Assembly: GCF_947498095.1 (NCBI RefSeq)
Contig: NZ_CANMJE010000001.1
Coordinates: 1 to 64,000, forward strand
DNA: 64,000 nt
DNA from: an uncultured Shimia sp.
GTDB taxonomy: Bacteria > Pseudomonadota > Alphaproteobacteria > Rhodobacterales > Rhodobacteraceae
Direction of reading: 5' to 3'
Shown here: positions 53,875-62,693 of the stretch, one piece after another
How the letters are laid out: every line of letters begins with the position of its first letter
Numbering within the stretch: position 1 is the first letter of the stretch
The notes under the pieces: generated by a model
Database searches by the model: none
What the model was told of the DNA's origin: nothing
The model's input: the letters and a program-made list of their open reading frames with translations, nothing else
Made by a program: the position numbers and the translations under genes

Positions 53875-54580
53875 GCATATCCACCAGACGACCACGCGCC
53901 GTAGGCAAAGGCTTGTTCCCCAGTTCCGGCGCGAGCTTATGCTCCATAAAATACCCGGTTGTTGAAAGCGCCACGAGGACGTCTTCATCCGATGCTTCAC
54001 CCTGTCCGACAAGGCAGGGTGGTAACGGAAGCAGACGGTCTTCCCACTCACCGGCCCCAGCCTTGGACACAGCCCGACCACTGCGAGGCGAGACATAGAT
54101 CAACCCCTCACGTGCACCCGTTACAGCACATTGGCTAAGGTCCAACCCAAACCCCAAGTCTTCCAGCAATGCCAGTTCCCATCTCAGATAGGCCAAAGGC
54201 CAGAGATCGTTTTGGCCCAAAAGATCCAGCAGTTGCTCACTTCGCTGATAAAGCGCCGGATGTGGCTCGCGTTCTGGAAGGGCAAAGGACAACAAGGCCG
54301 TCACCGCATTCAAACCCGACAGAGAAAACCGATCTGACAATGCGGCCGCGCGACTGCGCACTGGCTCAACAACGAAACTGCCGATGTGGTCCTCTAACCT
54401 TGCCCGCCACGTCACATCCACTTGCCCACCGGGCTGCAGGATCGGTGTCATCTTACGGCTTGTACCGCCACGTACCACCCCGGCATGACGCCCACGCACC
54501 GGGGAGAAAACCTCAAGGATCACAGAGGTTTCCCCGTGCTTTCGTGTGCTCAGCACAATGCCTTGATCTCGCCAGTCCAT
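53849..54580 (-). CDS. recO: DNA repair protein RecO
   Basis: 243 residues. The N-terminal OB-fold is [20 protein letters not shown], then [19 protein letters not shown]; the helical domain has [20 protein letters not shown] and [20 protein letters not shown]. It acts in RecFOR loading of RecA at gaps. The usual zinc-finger cysteines are reduced: Cys151 (SQCAVTG) is seen but the full set is not, which is common in alphaproteobacteria. It is the last gene of the era-side strand block. Confidence 0.9.
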   Translation of the reverse strand: MDWRDQGIVLSTRKHGETSVILEVFSPVRGRHAGVVRGGTSRKMTPILQPGGQVDVTWRARLEDHIGSFVVEPVRSRAAALSDRFSLSGLNAVTALLSFALPEREPHPALYQRSEQLLDLLGQNDLWPLAYLRWELALLEDLGFGLDLSQCAVTGAREGLIYVSPRSGRAVSKAGAGEWEDRLLPLPPCLVGQGEASDEDVLVALSTTGYFMEHKLAPELGNKPLPTARGRLVDMLSRRLSQV

Positions 54581-54634
54581 GGGCAGAGACTAGTGGGTTT
54601 TTGGCGATTGCCAAGGCTTGTCCTGAGGCGCGTT

Positions 54635-54671
54635 AGGATGCCTCCGGCCGGAGTATTTTGGGCAATACGAA
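54635..54671 (-). repeat. 37-bp intergenic repeat, copy 2 (inverted)
   Basis: On the minus strand it reads TTCGTATTGCCCAAAATACT and continues CCGGCCGGAGGCATCCT, nearly identical to 29951-29987. It lies in the 99-bp gap between DUF1491 and recO and contains the CTCC-GGCCGGAG palindromic core. Confidence 0.75.
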
Positions 54672-54679
54672 GTTGGGGG

Positions 54680-55012
54680 TCAGTCGGATAGGCCGGGTTC
54701 GTCCAGCAAGTGGCGACCTTGGCGATCTTCGACTTCGATCACCCAGAGGTCAGGATCAAAACTGCGTTGTTTGGCAATGGCTGCGTCCACATCAGCTTCG
54801 GCACCTTCGGCCAGAATGATCCATTTGCGAGCACCACTCATCAAATCGAAACTGCGTTGAAACGCAGTCGCCTGTCCATCAAGTGTCGCGAGTTTAATCA
54901 GAACAGCACCTGCGATGTCATCCCCATGTGCGACGACAAATGCAGGTATTCCCTTAAGTTCAAGACGGGTTCTGTACGCGTGAACCCAAAACTTAGCCGT
55001 CAGTCTGGTCAT
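54680..55012 (-). CDS. DUF1491 family protein
   Basis: 110 residues, soluble. MTRLTAKFWVHAYRTRLELK, GAVLIKLATLDGQATAFQRS, then RKWIILAEGAEADVDAAIAK and DPDLWVIEVEDRQGRHLLDE match the DUF1491 family, restricted to alphaproteobacteria and commonly encoded beside era and recO. It overlaps the era stop by 4 bp. Function unknown. Confidence 0.87.
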   Translation of the reverse strand: MTRLTAKFWVHAYRTRLELKGIPAFVVAHGDDIAGAVLIKLATLDGQATAFQRSFDLMSGARKWIILAEGAEADVDAAIAKQRSFDPDLWVIEVEDRQGRHLLDEPGLSD

Positions 55013-55917
55013 TTGTTCCCGTCGCGGAAATCGAGCCCCATTTCGGAATAGCGCTCTTTCTCCTCCAGCCAGTTTGGCCGCACTTTGACTTGGATAAACA
55101 GGTGCACGCGGCGGCCCAGAAACTCTTCCAGTTCGAGCCTTGCGGCTTTGGACACCGCCTTGATCGTCTCACCTTTGTTGCCAAGTACAATGCCCTTGTG
55201 GCCATCCCGCATGACGTAAACCAACTGGTCAATCCGGGCAGAGCCATCCTTGCGCTCTTCCCAGTTCTCGGTCTCGACCGTCAGCTGGTAAGGTAGCTCC
55301 TGGTGCAGACGCAGAGTCAGCTTCTCGCGGGTCATTTCGGCCGCAATCATCCGCATGGGCAGGTCGGCAATTTGATCTTCGGGGTAGAGCCACGGTCCCT
55401 CGGGCAGTTCATTGGCCAGCCACGTCTTGAGATGTTCTGCGCCATGACCCTTTTCAGCAGAGATCATAAATGTCTCTACGAAAGGAAAGCTGTCGTTCAG
55501 TTTTTTGGACAGCCCCAGCAGCACATCAGATTTGACCTTGTCGATTTTGTTGATCGCCAGAGCAATTTTGCGGCCCTTGCCGATGTCTTCCAACCCTTCA
55601 AGAATGCGTTCTACACCCTCGGTGACACCGCGATGGGCCTCGACCAGCAGAACGATGATATCTGCATCTGCAGCACCACCCCATGCGGCCGCAACCATCG
55701 CACGATCCAAGCGGCGGCGTGGGCGAAACAGACCGGGCGTGTCGACAAAAACAAGCTGGCTGTCGCCCTCCAACGCCACGCCACGGATACGGGCGCGGGT
55801 GGTCTGGACCTTGTGTGTCACGATCGACACTTTGGCCCCAACCATGCGATTGGTCAGGGTCGATTTCCCTGCGTTCGGCTCTCCGATAAGAGCGACGAAT
55901 CCGGCGCGGCTGGTCAT
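55009..55917 (-). CDS. era: GTPase Era
   Basis: 302 residues from the ATG at 55917 (MTSRAGFVALIGEPNAGKST). G1 GEPNAGKST, G3 DTPGLF, G4 NKIDKV; the C-terminal KH domain includes IVLGNKGETIKAVSKAARLE. It binds 16S rRNA and helps mature the 30S subunit. The open frame extends far upstream but that part is not Era-like. It is part of the lepB-rnc-era operon. Confidence 0.95.
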   Translation of the reverse strand: MTSRAGFVALIGEPNAGKSTLTNRMVGAKVSIVTHKVQTTRARIRGVALEGDSQLVFVDTPGLFRPRRRLDRAMVAAAWGGAADADIIVLLVEAHRGVTEGVERILEGLEDIGKGRKIALAINKIDKVKSDVLLGLSKKLNDSFPFVETFMISAEKGHGAEHLKTWLANELPEGPWLYPEDQIADLPMRMIAAEMTREKLTLRLHQELPYQLTVETENWEERKDGSARIDQLVYVMRDGHKGIVLGNKGETIKAVSKAARLELEEFLGRRVHLFIQVKVRPNWLEEKERYSEMGLDFRDGNK

Positions 55918-55958
55918 GGGGTATCCTTTGCGGTTGCAGGCCCGTGCTCTACAGGAGT

Positions 55959-56840
55959 TTAGCGTGTTGGGCCAGTCGGGATTTTGCCGCCGGATCTCAT
56001 CAGCGTGAAAAGTCCGCTGCCAACAATCAACACGGCGCCTGCCAATGTGAGCATGTCCGGGCGCTCGTGAAACCAAACCACCGCAAACCCCAAAGCGAAG
56101 AGCAGGCGCGAATAGCGAAATGGTGTGACAACAGCGATGTCTCCGGTGCGCATTGCAACGGTCAGAGCGTTGTAGGCAACCACGCCGACAAGTGCTGCGA
56201 TGACCACAGCCGCCAACGGCTTCCAACCGGGCATGTGATCAGGCAGTCCGTAGAACGGGATCAGCACGACGCCGGCCACGACGAGGACCATGAAACCAAG
56301 GTTTCCCAACTGTCGGCCCGACATGGTCCGAGGGCTTATGCTGGTGGCGAGATCACGACCAGCAAAGCCAAGGGTCGCCAGTAGTGCAAAGATAGACGTG
56401 GCTTCAAAACTCTCCGGTGTCGGGCGCAGGATCAGCAAGACACCAAGGAACCCGACCAGCATGGCAAGCCAGCGCCTTGGCCCAACACGTGCGCCAAGAA
56501 AGATTACAGCGCCAAGTGTCACAACCAGCGGCGCAGACTGCAGGATCGCCGATGTACTGGAAAGCGGCGTAAAGGCCAGCGCCAACGCAAAAAACAAACG
56601 GCCGCCCAGCTCAAAGACCGACCGCAAGATCATTGCGCGTATCAGGATGGCTGGGTGAAACACGGATTCCCGCGCATGTACCGAGAGGCCGATAAAGACC
56701 AAAAGTCCAAACACACCAAACAGCAAGAGTGCCACGCTTACAGGCATTTCGGAGGTGGCAAACTAAAAGAAGGCGTCCTCAACCGCAAAGGCCGCCATGG
56801 CAAGGATCATTGCAAGGCTGCCACGCAGGTTGTCCGACAT
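55959..56840 (-). pseudogene. EamA/DMT-family transporter with in-frame amber stop
   Basis: From the ATG at 56840 the frame reads MSDNLRGSLAMILAMAAFAV-EDAFF and then TAG (56763-56765) where homologues have a residue such as Lys, before FATSEMPVS and a normal ten-helix DMT permease to 55959. The 262-residue stretch from 56747 is intact but lacks the first membrane helix. Either the gene is a recent pseudogene, the stop is read through, or translation restarts at the Met at 56747. It lies 7 bp after rnc in the same operon block. Confidence 0.7.
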
Positions 56841-56847
56841 CAGAAGG

Positions 56848-57528
56848 TCAGCTTTCCAGCCGTGCCATCAGCGCCTTAGCTGCGGCCTGTTCGGCCTTGC
56901 GCTTGGAATTGTCCGTGGCCTCTGCAGCCTCACCACTTTCAAGCTTGGCGGCCACTGTAAACACCGGTGCATGGTCCGGTCCGCTGCGCGAGACGACCTC
57001 ATAATTTGGAGGTTTTTGACCACGCGCTTGTGCCCATTCCTGCAGGCTGGTTTTTGGGTCGCGCGCATCATCTTCTACCTTGTGGACACGGTCCCCCCAC
57101 AGACGTATCACCAGATCCTTGGCGGTTTCGAAACCAGCGTCCAAATAGACCGCTGCGATCACCGCTTCCATCGCATCACCCAAGAGGGCCTGTTTGCGGC
57201 GGCCTCCGGACAGCATTTCAGATCGGCCAAGCTTCAAAGCGTCACCAAGCGAGATTTGCACGGCAACGTCGGCGCAGGCTTCTTTGCGTACGAGAGCATT
57301 AAAGCGGGGGGCCAGCTGGCCTTCGGTCGCCTTGCGGTCCTGCGCCAAAAGGGCCTCTGCCATGACGAGGCCCAAGACGCGATCGCCGAGAAATTCCAGC
57401 CGCTGATTGTCGTCCCGCGTCGGAGATGACATAGAAGAATGCGTCACAGCGCGCACCAGTAATTCAGGGCGGGAAAACTCATACCCCATCCGCGCTTGCA
57501 GCGCTTTTAGTTCACTCGAGAGCTTCAA
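56848..57528 (-). CDS. rnc: Ribonuclease III
   Basis: 226 residues. Signature [20 protein letters not shown] (metal-binding Glu and Asp), a second catalytic region [18 protein letters not shown], and a C-terminal dsRNA-binding domain ([20 protein letters not shown] to [14 protein letters not shown]). It cleaves double-stranded RNA in rRNA and mRNA processing. Start overlaps the lepB stop by 4 bp. Confidence 0.95.
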   Translation of the reverse strand: MKLSSELKALQARMGYEFSRPELLVRAVTHSSMSSPTRDDNQRLEFLGDRVLGLVMAEALLAQDRKATEGQLAPRFNALVRKEACADVAVQISLGDALKLGRSEMLSGGRRKQALLGDAMEAVIAAVYLDAGFETAKDLVIRLWGDRVHKVEDDARDPKTSLQEWAQARGQKPPNYEVVSRSGPDHAPVFTVAAKLESGEAAEATDNSKRKAEQAAAKALMARLES

Positions 57529-58361
57529 TTCACCGCCTTGAAGAAACGATCACCGCGCCAGGTCCAGAAAAAGAACATAGACGTCCCGGCAGATGAGAAC
57601 ATGATGCGGTCGGCTCGACCGATCAGATTTTCGTATGGCACGAAACCAACGCCGCGCGCAGCGCGTGGGACCCGGCTATCAACCGAGTTATCGCGGTTGT
57701 CACCCATAAAGAAATAGTGTCCTGCGGGTACGGTATAGACACCGGTGTTGTCCGAACGCTGCGGGCCGATGTTCAGGATTGGGTGGCTTACACCGCCCGG
57801 CAAGGTTTCAATCTGGCGCGACTTAACGCAGCTTCCGCCAATACCGACAGGGCCATTTTCGCAACGTGGGCTCAGTCTCTGAGGACCTTGCGGGCCTGCA
57901 AGTTCTTCAAAGACACCATCATCCTCAAGTCCAACTGGCTCAGCGTTGATGTGCAACACGCCCGCTTTCATTTGCACGGTTTCGCCGGGCAACGCGACAA
58001 GACGCTTGATGTAATCCAGACCTGTGACCGGGTGACGGAAAACCACCACATCGCCACGCTCAGGCTCTCCCCCCCAAATGCGCGAGTTATCACCTTTGAG
58101 GAACCCACAGATGTCTTCTGCATCTACATTAACCCCGAAACGCGGCATGCGGATCGACGGGCACGAGGCATAGGAATAGCCATAGGTCATCTTGTTGACG
58201 AACAGGAAGTCGCCAATCAGCAACGTGTCTTTCATCGACCCTGACGGGATCCAAAAAGGCTGAAAAAACAGAGTGCGGAACACGCCGGCAATTAATAGCG
58301 CGTAGACAATGGTTTTGATGGTTTCAACAAAACCGTTTTGTTTCTTGGCTTCGGATGCCAT
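57525..58361 (-). CDS. lepB: Signal peptidase I
   Basis: 278 residues, membrane-anchored. N-terminal helix [20 protein letters not shown], catalytic Ser in [17 protein letters not shown], catalytic Lys in [12 protein letters not shown], and box [18 protein letters not shown]. It removes Sec and Tat signal peptides. The order lepB-rnc-era is conserved in proteobacteria. Confidence 0.95.
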   Translation of the reverse strand: MASEAKKQNGFVETIKTIVYALLIAGVFRTLFFQPFWIPSGSMKDTLLIGDFLFVNKMTYGYSYASCPSIRMPRFGVNVDAEDICGFLKGDNSRIWGGEPERGDVVVFRHPVTGLDYIKRLVALPGETVQMKAGVLHINAEPVGLEDDGVFEELAGPQGPQRLSPRCENGPVGIGGSCVKSRQIETLPGGVSHPILNIGPQRSDNTGVYTVPAGHYFFMGDNRDNSVDSRVPRAARGVGFVPYENLIGRADRIMFSSAGTSMFFFWTWRGDRFFKAVN

Positions 58362-58413
58362 CTGCTCGCCTCTTTGGGTTTCTTAAGATGGGCGTTACAT
58401 GCGGTGACACCGG

Positions 58414-58839
58414 TCAGGAGTCAAGCAATGCGTCCGGGTTGCTGACAGGTCGCGCCTCGATCACGACAAAGGCCTGCGCCCAAGGGTGGTCATCTGTCAG
58501 TGTGACGTGAACGATCGCCTCGTGACCCGCAGGCGTCATGTCTTTCAAACGCTCTGCCGCCCAACCGGTCACATGCATTACGGGTTGGCCGGTGCGCAGG
58601 TTGCTCACCGCCATATCTTTCCAGCTGATACCCATCCGCAAACCAGTGCCCAGCGCCTTGGAACAGGCCTCTTTCGCGGCCCAGCGCTTGGCATATGTGC
58701 CAACCGTATCGCGGCGACGCTCGGCCTTGGCCTGTTCGACTTCGGTAAACACACGGTTGCGAAAACGGTCGCCGAAACGGTCCAACGTATTTGCGATGCG
58801 ATCTATGTTCGCAAGATCTGTACCAATTCCAAGGATCAT
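58414..58839 (-). CDS. acpS: Holo-[acyl-carrier-protein] synthase
   Basis: 141 residues. [20 protein letters not shown] carries the metal-binding Asp; [15 protein letters not shown] is the second motif, with Trp in place of the common Phe. It transfers phosphopantetheine from CoA to ACP. In this family acpS is normally next to pdxJ; here a three-gene cassette separates them. Confidence 0.93.
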   Translation of the reverse strand: MILGIGTDLANIDRIANTLDRFGDRFRNRVFTEVEQAKAERRRDTVGTYAKRWAAKEACSKALGTGLRMGISWKDMAVSNLRTGQPVMHVTGWAAERLKDMTPAGHEAIVHVTLTDDHPWAQAFVVIEARPVSNPDALLDS

Positions 58840-58924
58840 CTAGGCCGCTTTCCAGTACTGTTGTTCTCACTTGCTATGTGCAGCCACAATAGGCAAGCCT
58901 GAATCCGTGGTCGGCAAGGCAGCT

Positions 58925-59914
58925 TCAGTGCCCAATCCAAGCCCGGGCGTCATCCAGTATGGTCTTGCCTGTCGCGCTCAGGTCGCCATGTTGGTCGATC
59001 ACACCCAAGCCTTTGGCATAGTTGCTCCGATCCACGGCAGCCATCGCCATAGCGCGCTCATGATCATCATCTGACAGACACCCACTGGATGCGAGCATCT
59101 CCATCGCCCATGCCATGCGCGCCGAAACATAGGTTGCGTGATAAATTCCATCCATAGGCCGTGAATCCAAACGCAATGGAGACGTGAACAGCTCTTCATC
59201 TGGGTTCAGAACCAGTGGTTCTTCAATGGTCATGCCAAACAACAGCGAATGCGAGGCTTCGTGCGCGAGCACCTCAACAATAGCGAGCGGGGTCTTGTGA
59301 TGCTTGGGATTTAGCATCAGAAGGCCCCAAAACTGATAGTGAGAGGCCCCGTCAAACTGCATCTTGTCTCCGGATGGCGCCCGTGCCAGCAACACCTCGT
59401 GGACGATTGATCGTAATTCCCCGTACAACTCCGACAGGTTTTGTCGGAGTAGATCAAGTCCTTCGTCCAAAAGCATTTGAAAATCGGCGGCTTCAGTGGC
59501 GGTAATTGGCGCCAACCGCAACCCATCGTCTATCAAATCAAGACTAAGACTGTCTGCCTCGGAGGCTCCAAAATAGGTGAGCTTCAGCGAGGCAGAGCGA
59601 TCAGGCGCAGCTTCGATTTTTTGTAAAAGTGTTTCAGCATGGTGTTGGTCCTCGGCCACGAGAGCTTGCACGAGAAGAAAATAGGCACGGAACACCTGCG
59701 GCCTTACACGTCGGCCCATGCGAATGGCGTCCGCAACCTCAACTAACCTTCGAGAAATTTCCGGAAAACTATCCTTGGACGCATTGGACAGATGTCCAAG
59801 GCTACTTGCAAGCTCAATGTGCATGCGCGCATCGAGCGCACGTCCTCGAGCAGCGCACGGCACGAAATTCGTGAGTGTATTGCGGTCAACAACAGACTTT
59901 TCAGGCGCAGACAT
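58925..59914 (-). CDS. HExxH protein resembling aKG-HExxH-type peptide beta-hydroxylases
   Basis: 329 residues from the ATG at 59914, which has AGGG close upstream; a TTG at 59944 would add ten residues. Key motif EVLAHEASHSLLFG with H218-E219-A220-S221-H222, preceded by DGASHYQFWGLLMLNP and followed by a RPMDGIYHATYVSARMAWAM block. This HExxH plus R-P-(M/L)-x-G-(I/L)-x-H-A pattern is what I associate with the mod_HExxH family (TIGR04267), found in RiPP clusters and now named as alpha-ketoglutarate-dependent peptide hydroxylases. The gene follows a small Lys/Gly-rich peptide gene by 39 bp. Assignment is by pattern memory; an unrelated metallopeptidase is the alternative. Confidence 0.68.
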   Translation of the reverse strand: MSAPEKSVVDRNTLTNFVPCAARGRALDARMHIELASSLGHLSNASKDSFPEISRRLVEVADAIRMGRRVRPQVFRAYFLLVQALVAEDQHHAETLLQKIEAAPDRSASLKLTYFGASEADSLSLDLIDDGLRLAPITATEAADFQMLLDEGLDLLRQNLSELYGELRSIVHEVLLARAPSGDKMQFDGASHYQFWGLLMLNPKHHKTPLAIVEVLAHEASHSLLFGMTIEEPLVLNPDEELFTSPLRLDSRPMDGIYHATYVSARMAWAMEMLASSGCLSDDDHERAMAMAAVDRSNYAKGLGVIDQHGDLSATGKTILDDARAWIGH

Positions 59915-59953
59915 TTCAGCCCTGTTCTCAACGAGGCGCGTCAACAGATTTAG

Positions 59954-60148
59954 TTAACGAACAGGCTTCTTTCCATCTTTTACACCGACCTTGTCGCCAG
60001 CTTTTTCGCCCAGTTTGGTTGCAAGGGCTGCCTTTGAAATAGCACCGCGTTTGTCACCGACCTTGGCGCTCATGACGGCCTCATTTGCCTGATCTGCAAC
60101 CAACCGGTATCCTAATAACTTTTTGAAATCGATTTTCATTACAGCCAC
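59954..60148 (-). CDS. Small Lys/Gly-rich peptide, candidate RiPP precursor
   Basis: 64 residues from a GTG at 60148 with AAAGGA 8-9 bp upstream; an ATG three codons later has worse spacing. The first half (KIDFKKLLGYRLVADQANEA) looks leader-like and amphipathic. The second half is low complexity with spaced Lys, Gly and Asp (GEKAGDKVGVKDGKKPVR), a plausible core. No known family is recognised. It is followed by the HExxH gene and faces the ATP-grasp gene. As an alternative it could be an unrelated small basic protein. Confidence 0.6.
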   Translation of the reverse strand: MAVMKIDFKKLLGYRLVADQANEAVMSAKVGDKRGAISKAALATKLGEKAGDKVGVKDGKKPVR

Positions 60149-60175
60149 AGTGTGTATCCTTTGATTGTTCCGATC

Positions 60176-60206
60176 TTAGTAAATGGACCAACAGGTGCTA
60201 TGTCAA
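60176..60206 (-). promoter_or_regulatory. Candidate sigma-70 promoter for the small peptide gene
   Basis: On the minus strand TTGACA (60201-60206) is followed after 17-19 bp by TTTACTAAG (-10-like TTACTA or TACTAA), about 30 bp before the GTG. The -35 hexamer overlaps the start codon of the divergent ATP-grasp gene. Confidence 0.45.
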
Positions 60207-61216
60207 CGAAATCCTATTTGACGGGAATGCATTTACTCCCACTTGGCCGCAATGCGCCGCGACTGATTTCGGTAACATCAATGCGTCAGCGGTACACGTT
60301 GCAGGCCGTCACGAAGTTGATGCGCCAACGCGGCATTCGTCATGAGCGCTGGACATATGAACAGCTATTTACGCGCCGCCGATTGCCGAGAGCCGTCTAT
60401 ATTCTGACAGATTTCGACCGCGTCCATCCCTGGTACCTGGAGGTTGCATCGCTGATCCGGCAAAAGTTGCAGAACGAAGGCTTGGTGGTTTTGAACGATC
60501 CACGCAAATACATGCCGCGCGATGCATTTCTTAGACGCCTCTACAATGAAGGCATAAACAGCTTTAACTGTTGGCGCCCCGTGGCCGGTGAATGGCCCGA
60601 TCGTTTCCCTGTCTTTCTAAGAACCATCCATGCGCATCGCGGTGTCATAAGCGATCTGTTGAACGACCGACACGAAACCGAGGCAGCAATGGAGCACGCT
60701 TTGCAACATGGAAAAGCTATGAGTGACCTCATGTTCATCGAGTACTGCGCACAAGCCCAGCCTGACGGCGGCCATTTTCGGAAATTCGCCAGTTACGCTG
60801 TTAACAACAAGATAATCCGCGCCGCGACCGTGTCGGAATCGCGCTGGATCGCGAAACTGGGTGAGCGTGGTGTGGCGACGAAATCGGAGTATGAACAAGA
60901 CCACGCGGAACAACAAAGCGATCCACATCACGACGTCATGCAACGTGTCTTTGAACTGGCGGGAATGGAGTTCGGTCGCATTGATTTCGGCCTCGTGGAC
61001 GGCAAGCCAGAAATCTATGAACTGAACACCAATCCCGTTATTAAGTGGCCCAAGAAACACGAGAGTAAGAGACGATTAGATACGCTGAAAATCATGCGTG
61101 AGTCGGTCATTCAGGCGCTTGCGGACATGAATTATCCGGACCCCAAGGGTCATGTTGATCTGTCTGATATCTGGCATCGCTGGAACAAAGGCGCGCGAGG
61201 TTTCGAGCAGCCCTGA
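60200..61216 (+). CDS. RimK-like ATP-grasp protein, divergent from the peptide gene
   Basis: 338 residues from the ATG at 60200 (MSTKSYLTGMHLLPLGRNAP) with ACAGGT upstream; the frame opens at 60152. N-terminal YTLQAVTKLMRQRGIRHERW, then a D-F-D-R-V-H segment, LNDPRKYMPRDAFLRRLYNE (substrate-loop), a central FIEYCAQ, and the C-terminal ATP/Mg motif FGRIDFGLVDGKPEIYELNT-NP, characteristic of ATP-grasp ligases. It probably forms an amide, ester or peptide bond. With the HExxH protein and the peptide it suggests a peptide-tailoring system. It ends exactly where pdxJ ends, head to head. Confidence 0.68.
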   Translation: MSTKSYLTGMHLLPLGRNAPRLISVTSMRQRYTLQAVTKLMRQRGIRHERWTYEQLFTRRRLPRAVYILTDFDRVHPWYLEVASLIRQKLQNEGLVVLNDPRKYMPRDAFLRRLYNEGINSFNCWRPVAGEWPDRFPVFLRTIHAHRGVISDLLNDRHETEAAMEHALQHGKAMSDLMFIEYCAQAQPDGGHFRKFASYAVNNKIIRAATVSESRWIAKLGERGVATKSEYEQDHAEQQSDPHHDVMQRVFELAGMEFGRIDFGLVDGKPEIYELNTNPVIKWPKKHESKRRLDTLKIMRESVIQALADMNYPDPKGHVDLSDIWHRWNKGARGFEQP

Positions 61217-61951
61217 TCAAGCGCGCGCCTCGTCCATCAGACGCCGCATTTCGCGAATGGCAGGGTCAAGCCCGGCAAATATGGCCTCGCCTATCAGAAA
61301 GTGACCGATGTTCAGCTCCTTCACTTTTGGGAATGCCGCAACGGATTGTACCGTCTCATACGTCAGGCCATGTCCGGCGTGAACCTCAAGCCCCAGTGAA
61401 TGAGCGAAGGCCGACATGTCGCGCAGGCGTTCCAGCTCTGCATCACGTTCGTCAAAGCGGCCCTCTGCGTGGAAATCGCAATAGGCACCCGTATGCAATT
61501 CAATCACTTGCGCACCGATGCGGTTTGCGGCTTCGATTTGCCTCGCATCCGCTGCAATAAAGATCGACACCCGACAGCCGACCTCACGCAATGGGGCAAT
61601 GAAATGCGCCAATTTGTTTTCCTCGCGTGACACTTCAAGGCCGCCCTCGGTGGTGCGCTCTTCACGCTTTTCCGGCACGATACAGACTGCATGTGGCTTG
61701 TGGCGCAATGCGATGGCCTGCATTTCGTCTGTTGCTGCCATTTCAAAGTTAAGAGGAACGCTCAGCGCATCCATCAGACCGTCGATGTCTTCATCCATAA
61801 TGTGGCGACGATCTTCTCGCAGATGAGCGGTAATACCATCGGCACCTGCTTGTTCGGCAACTTTGGCCGCGCGCACCGGATCAGGATAGGCACCACCGCG
61901 TGCATTCCGCACCGTGGCCACATGGTCAATATTCACACCAAGACGCAACAT
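61217..61951 (-). CDS. pdxJ: Pyridoxine 5'-phosphate synthase
   Basis: 244 residues. [60 protein letters not shown] and [20 protein letters not shown] are the PdxJ TIM-barrel motifs; INDH-type His and the loop-4 residues are kept. It condenses 1-deoxyxylulose 5-phosphate with 3-amino-2-oxopropyl phosphate in vitamin B6 synthesis. Confidence 0.95.
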   Translation of the reverse strand: MLRLGVNIDHVATVRNARGGAYPDPVRAAKVAEQAGADGITAHLREDRRHIMDEDIDGLMDALSVPLNFEMAATDEMQAIALRHKPHAVCIVPEKREERTTEGGLEVSREENKLAHFIAPLREVGCRVSIFIAADARQIEAANRIGAQVIELHTGAYCDFHAEGRFDERDAELERLRDMSAFAHSLGLEVHAGHGLTYETVQSVAAFPKVKELNIGHFLIGEAIFAGLDPAIREMRRLMDEARA

Positions 61952-62015
61952 CCGAGTCTCCTGTTATCTCTTGCTGCGGACACTAGTCGCCCGAACAAGG
62001 CAAGAAAACCCGTTT

Positions 62016-62681
62016 TCACCTTTGGGCGTCGTCTTCTTTTTTTGCGGCAGCCAGATCGCGAGCCTTGGCACGAACTTTGGCGACCTTTTTACGGAATCGT
62101 GCTGCACGGCGCTTCTGGTAAGCACGGATGACGGGAGCCGTCAGGTAATAGCAGATCGAGGCACACAGAATCCCAGGAAGTACGCCCCCTACGAGGTAAG
62201 GAAAAAAGACCTCGTCAAAGAACACTGACAGACCGTGCCAATCCATCTCTTCGTCGGTAAACACTGCAATAAAGTTGTGCCAGAGATCCGCACCTGCATT
62301 GGCGAATTTGCTGGCAAGCGACTGCTGAGCGCCTTCCTCAAATTCCGTCCCCAACAAGAAGTGCCCGGTTTTGAGAGACACCACCCCAATCGGCAGATAG
62401 GTCAGGGGATTGCCAAAAAACGTGCTGAGCAATGCGGCAAGCACATTGCCGTTGATCATCCGCGTGATCACCGCTGCAATCAGAAAATGCAGCCCGTAGA
62501 AAGGCGTGAACGTGGTAAAGACGCCGGCCCAAACCCCGCGCGCGATAAACTCGGGCGTGCCCGGAAGACGCCGCAGCCGGTGGCGCACGTAGTGAAAGGC
62601 CCGTGTCCATCCACCCTTGGGATAGACTCCGTCCGCAATCACTTGGATGGTGGTGCGCTTATCCCGACGTTTGAATACCAC
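62016..62681 (-). CDS. DUF2062 membrane protein
   Basis: 221 residues with several hydrophobic helices. GTPEFIARGVWAGVFTTFTP-FYGLHFLIA and FFGNPLTYLPIGVVSLKTGH match DUF2062. A basic C-terminal tail (RRAARFRKKVAKVRAKARDL) follows. The gene commonly lies between pdxJ and relA/spoT in this family. Function unknown. Confidence 0.87.
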   Translation of the reverse strand: MVFKRRDKRTTIQVIADGVYPKGGWTRAFHYVRHRLRRLPGTPEFIARGVWAGVFTTFTPFYGLHFLIAAVITRMINGNVLAALLSTFFGNPLTYLPIGVVSLKTGHFLLGTEFEEGAQQSLASKFANAGADLWHNFIAVFTDEEMDWHGLSVFFDEVFFPYLVGGVLPGILCASICYYLTAPVIRAYQKRRAARFRKKVAKVRAKARDLAAAKKEDDAQR

Positions 62682-62693
62682 GTCTGCGGGTCC

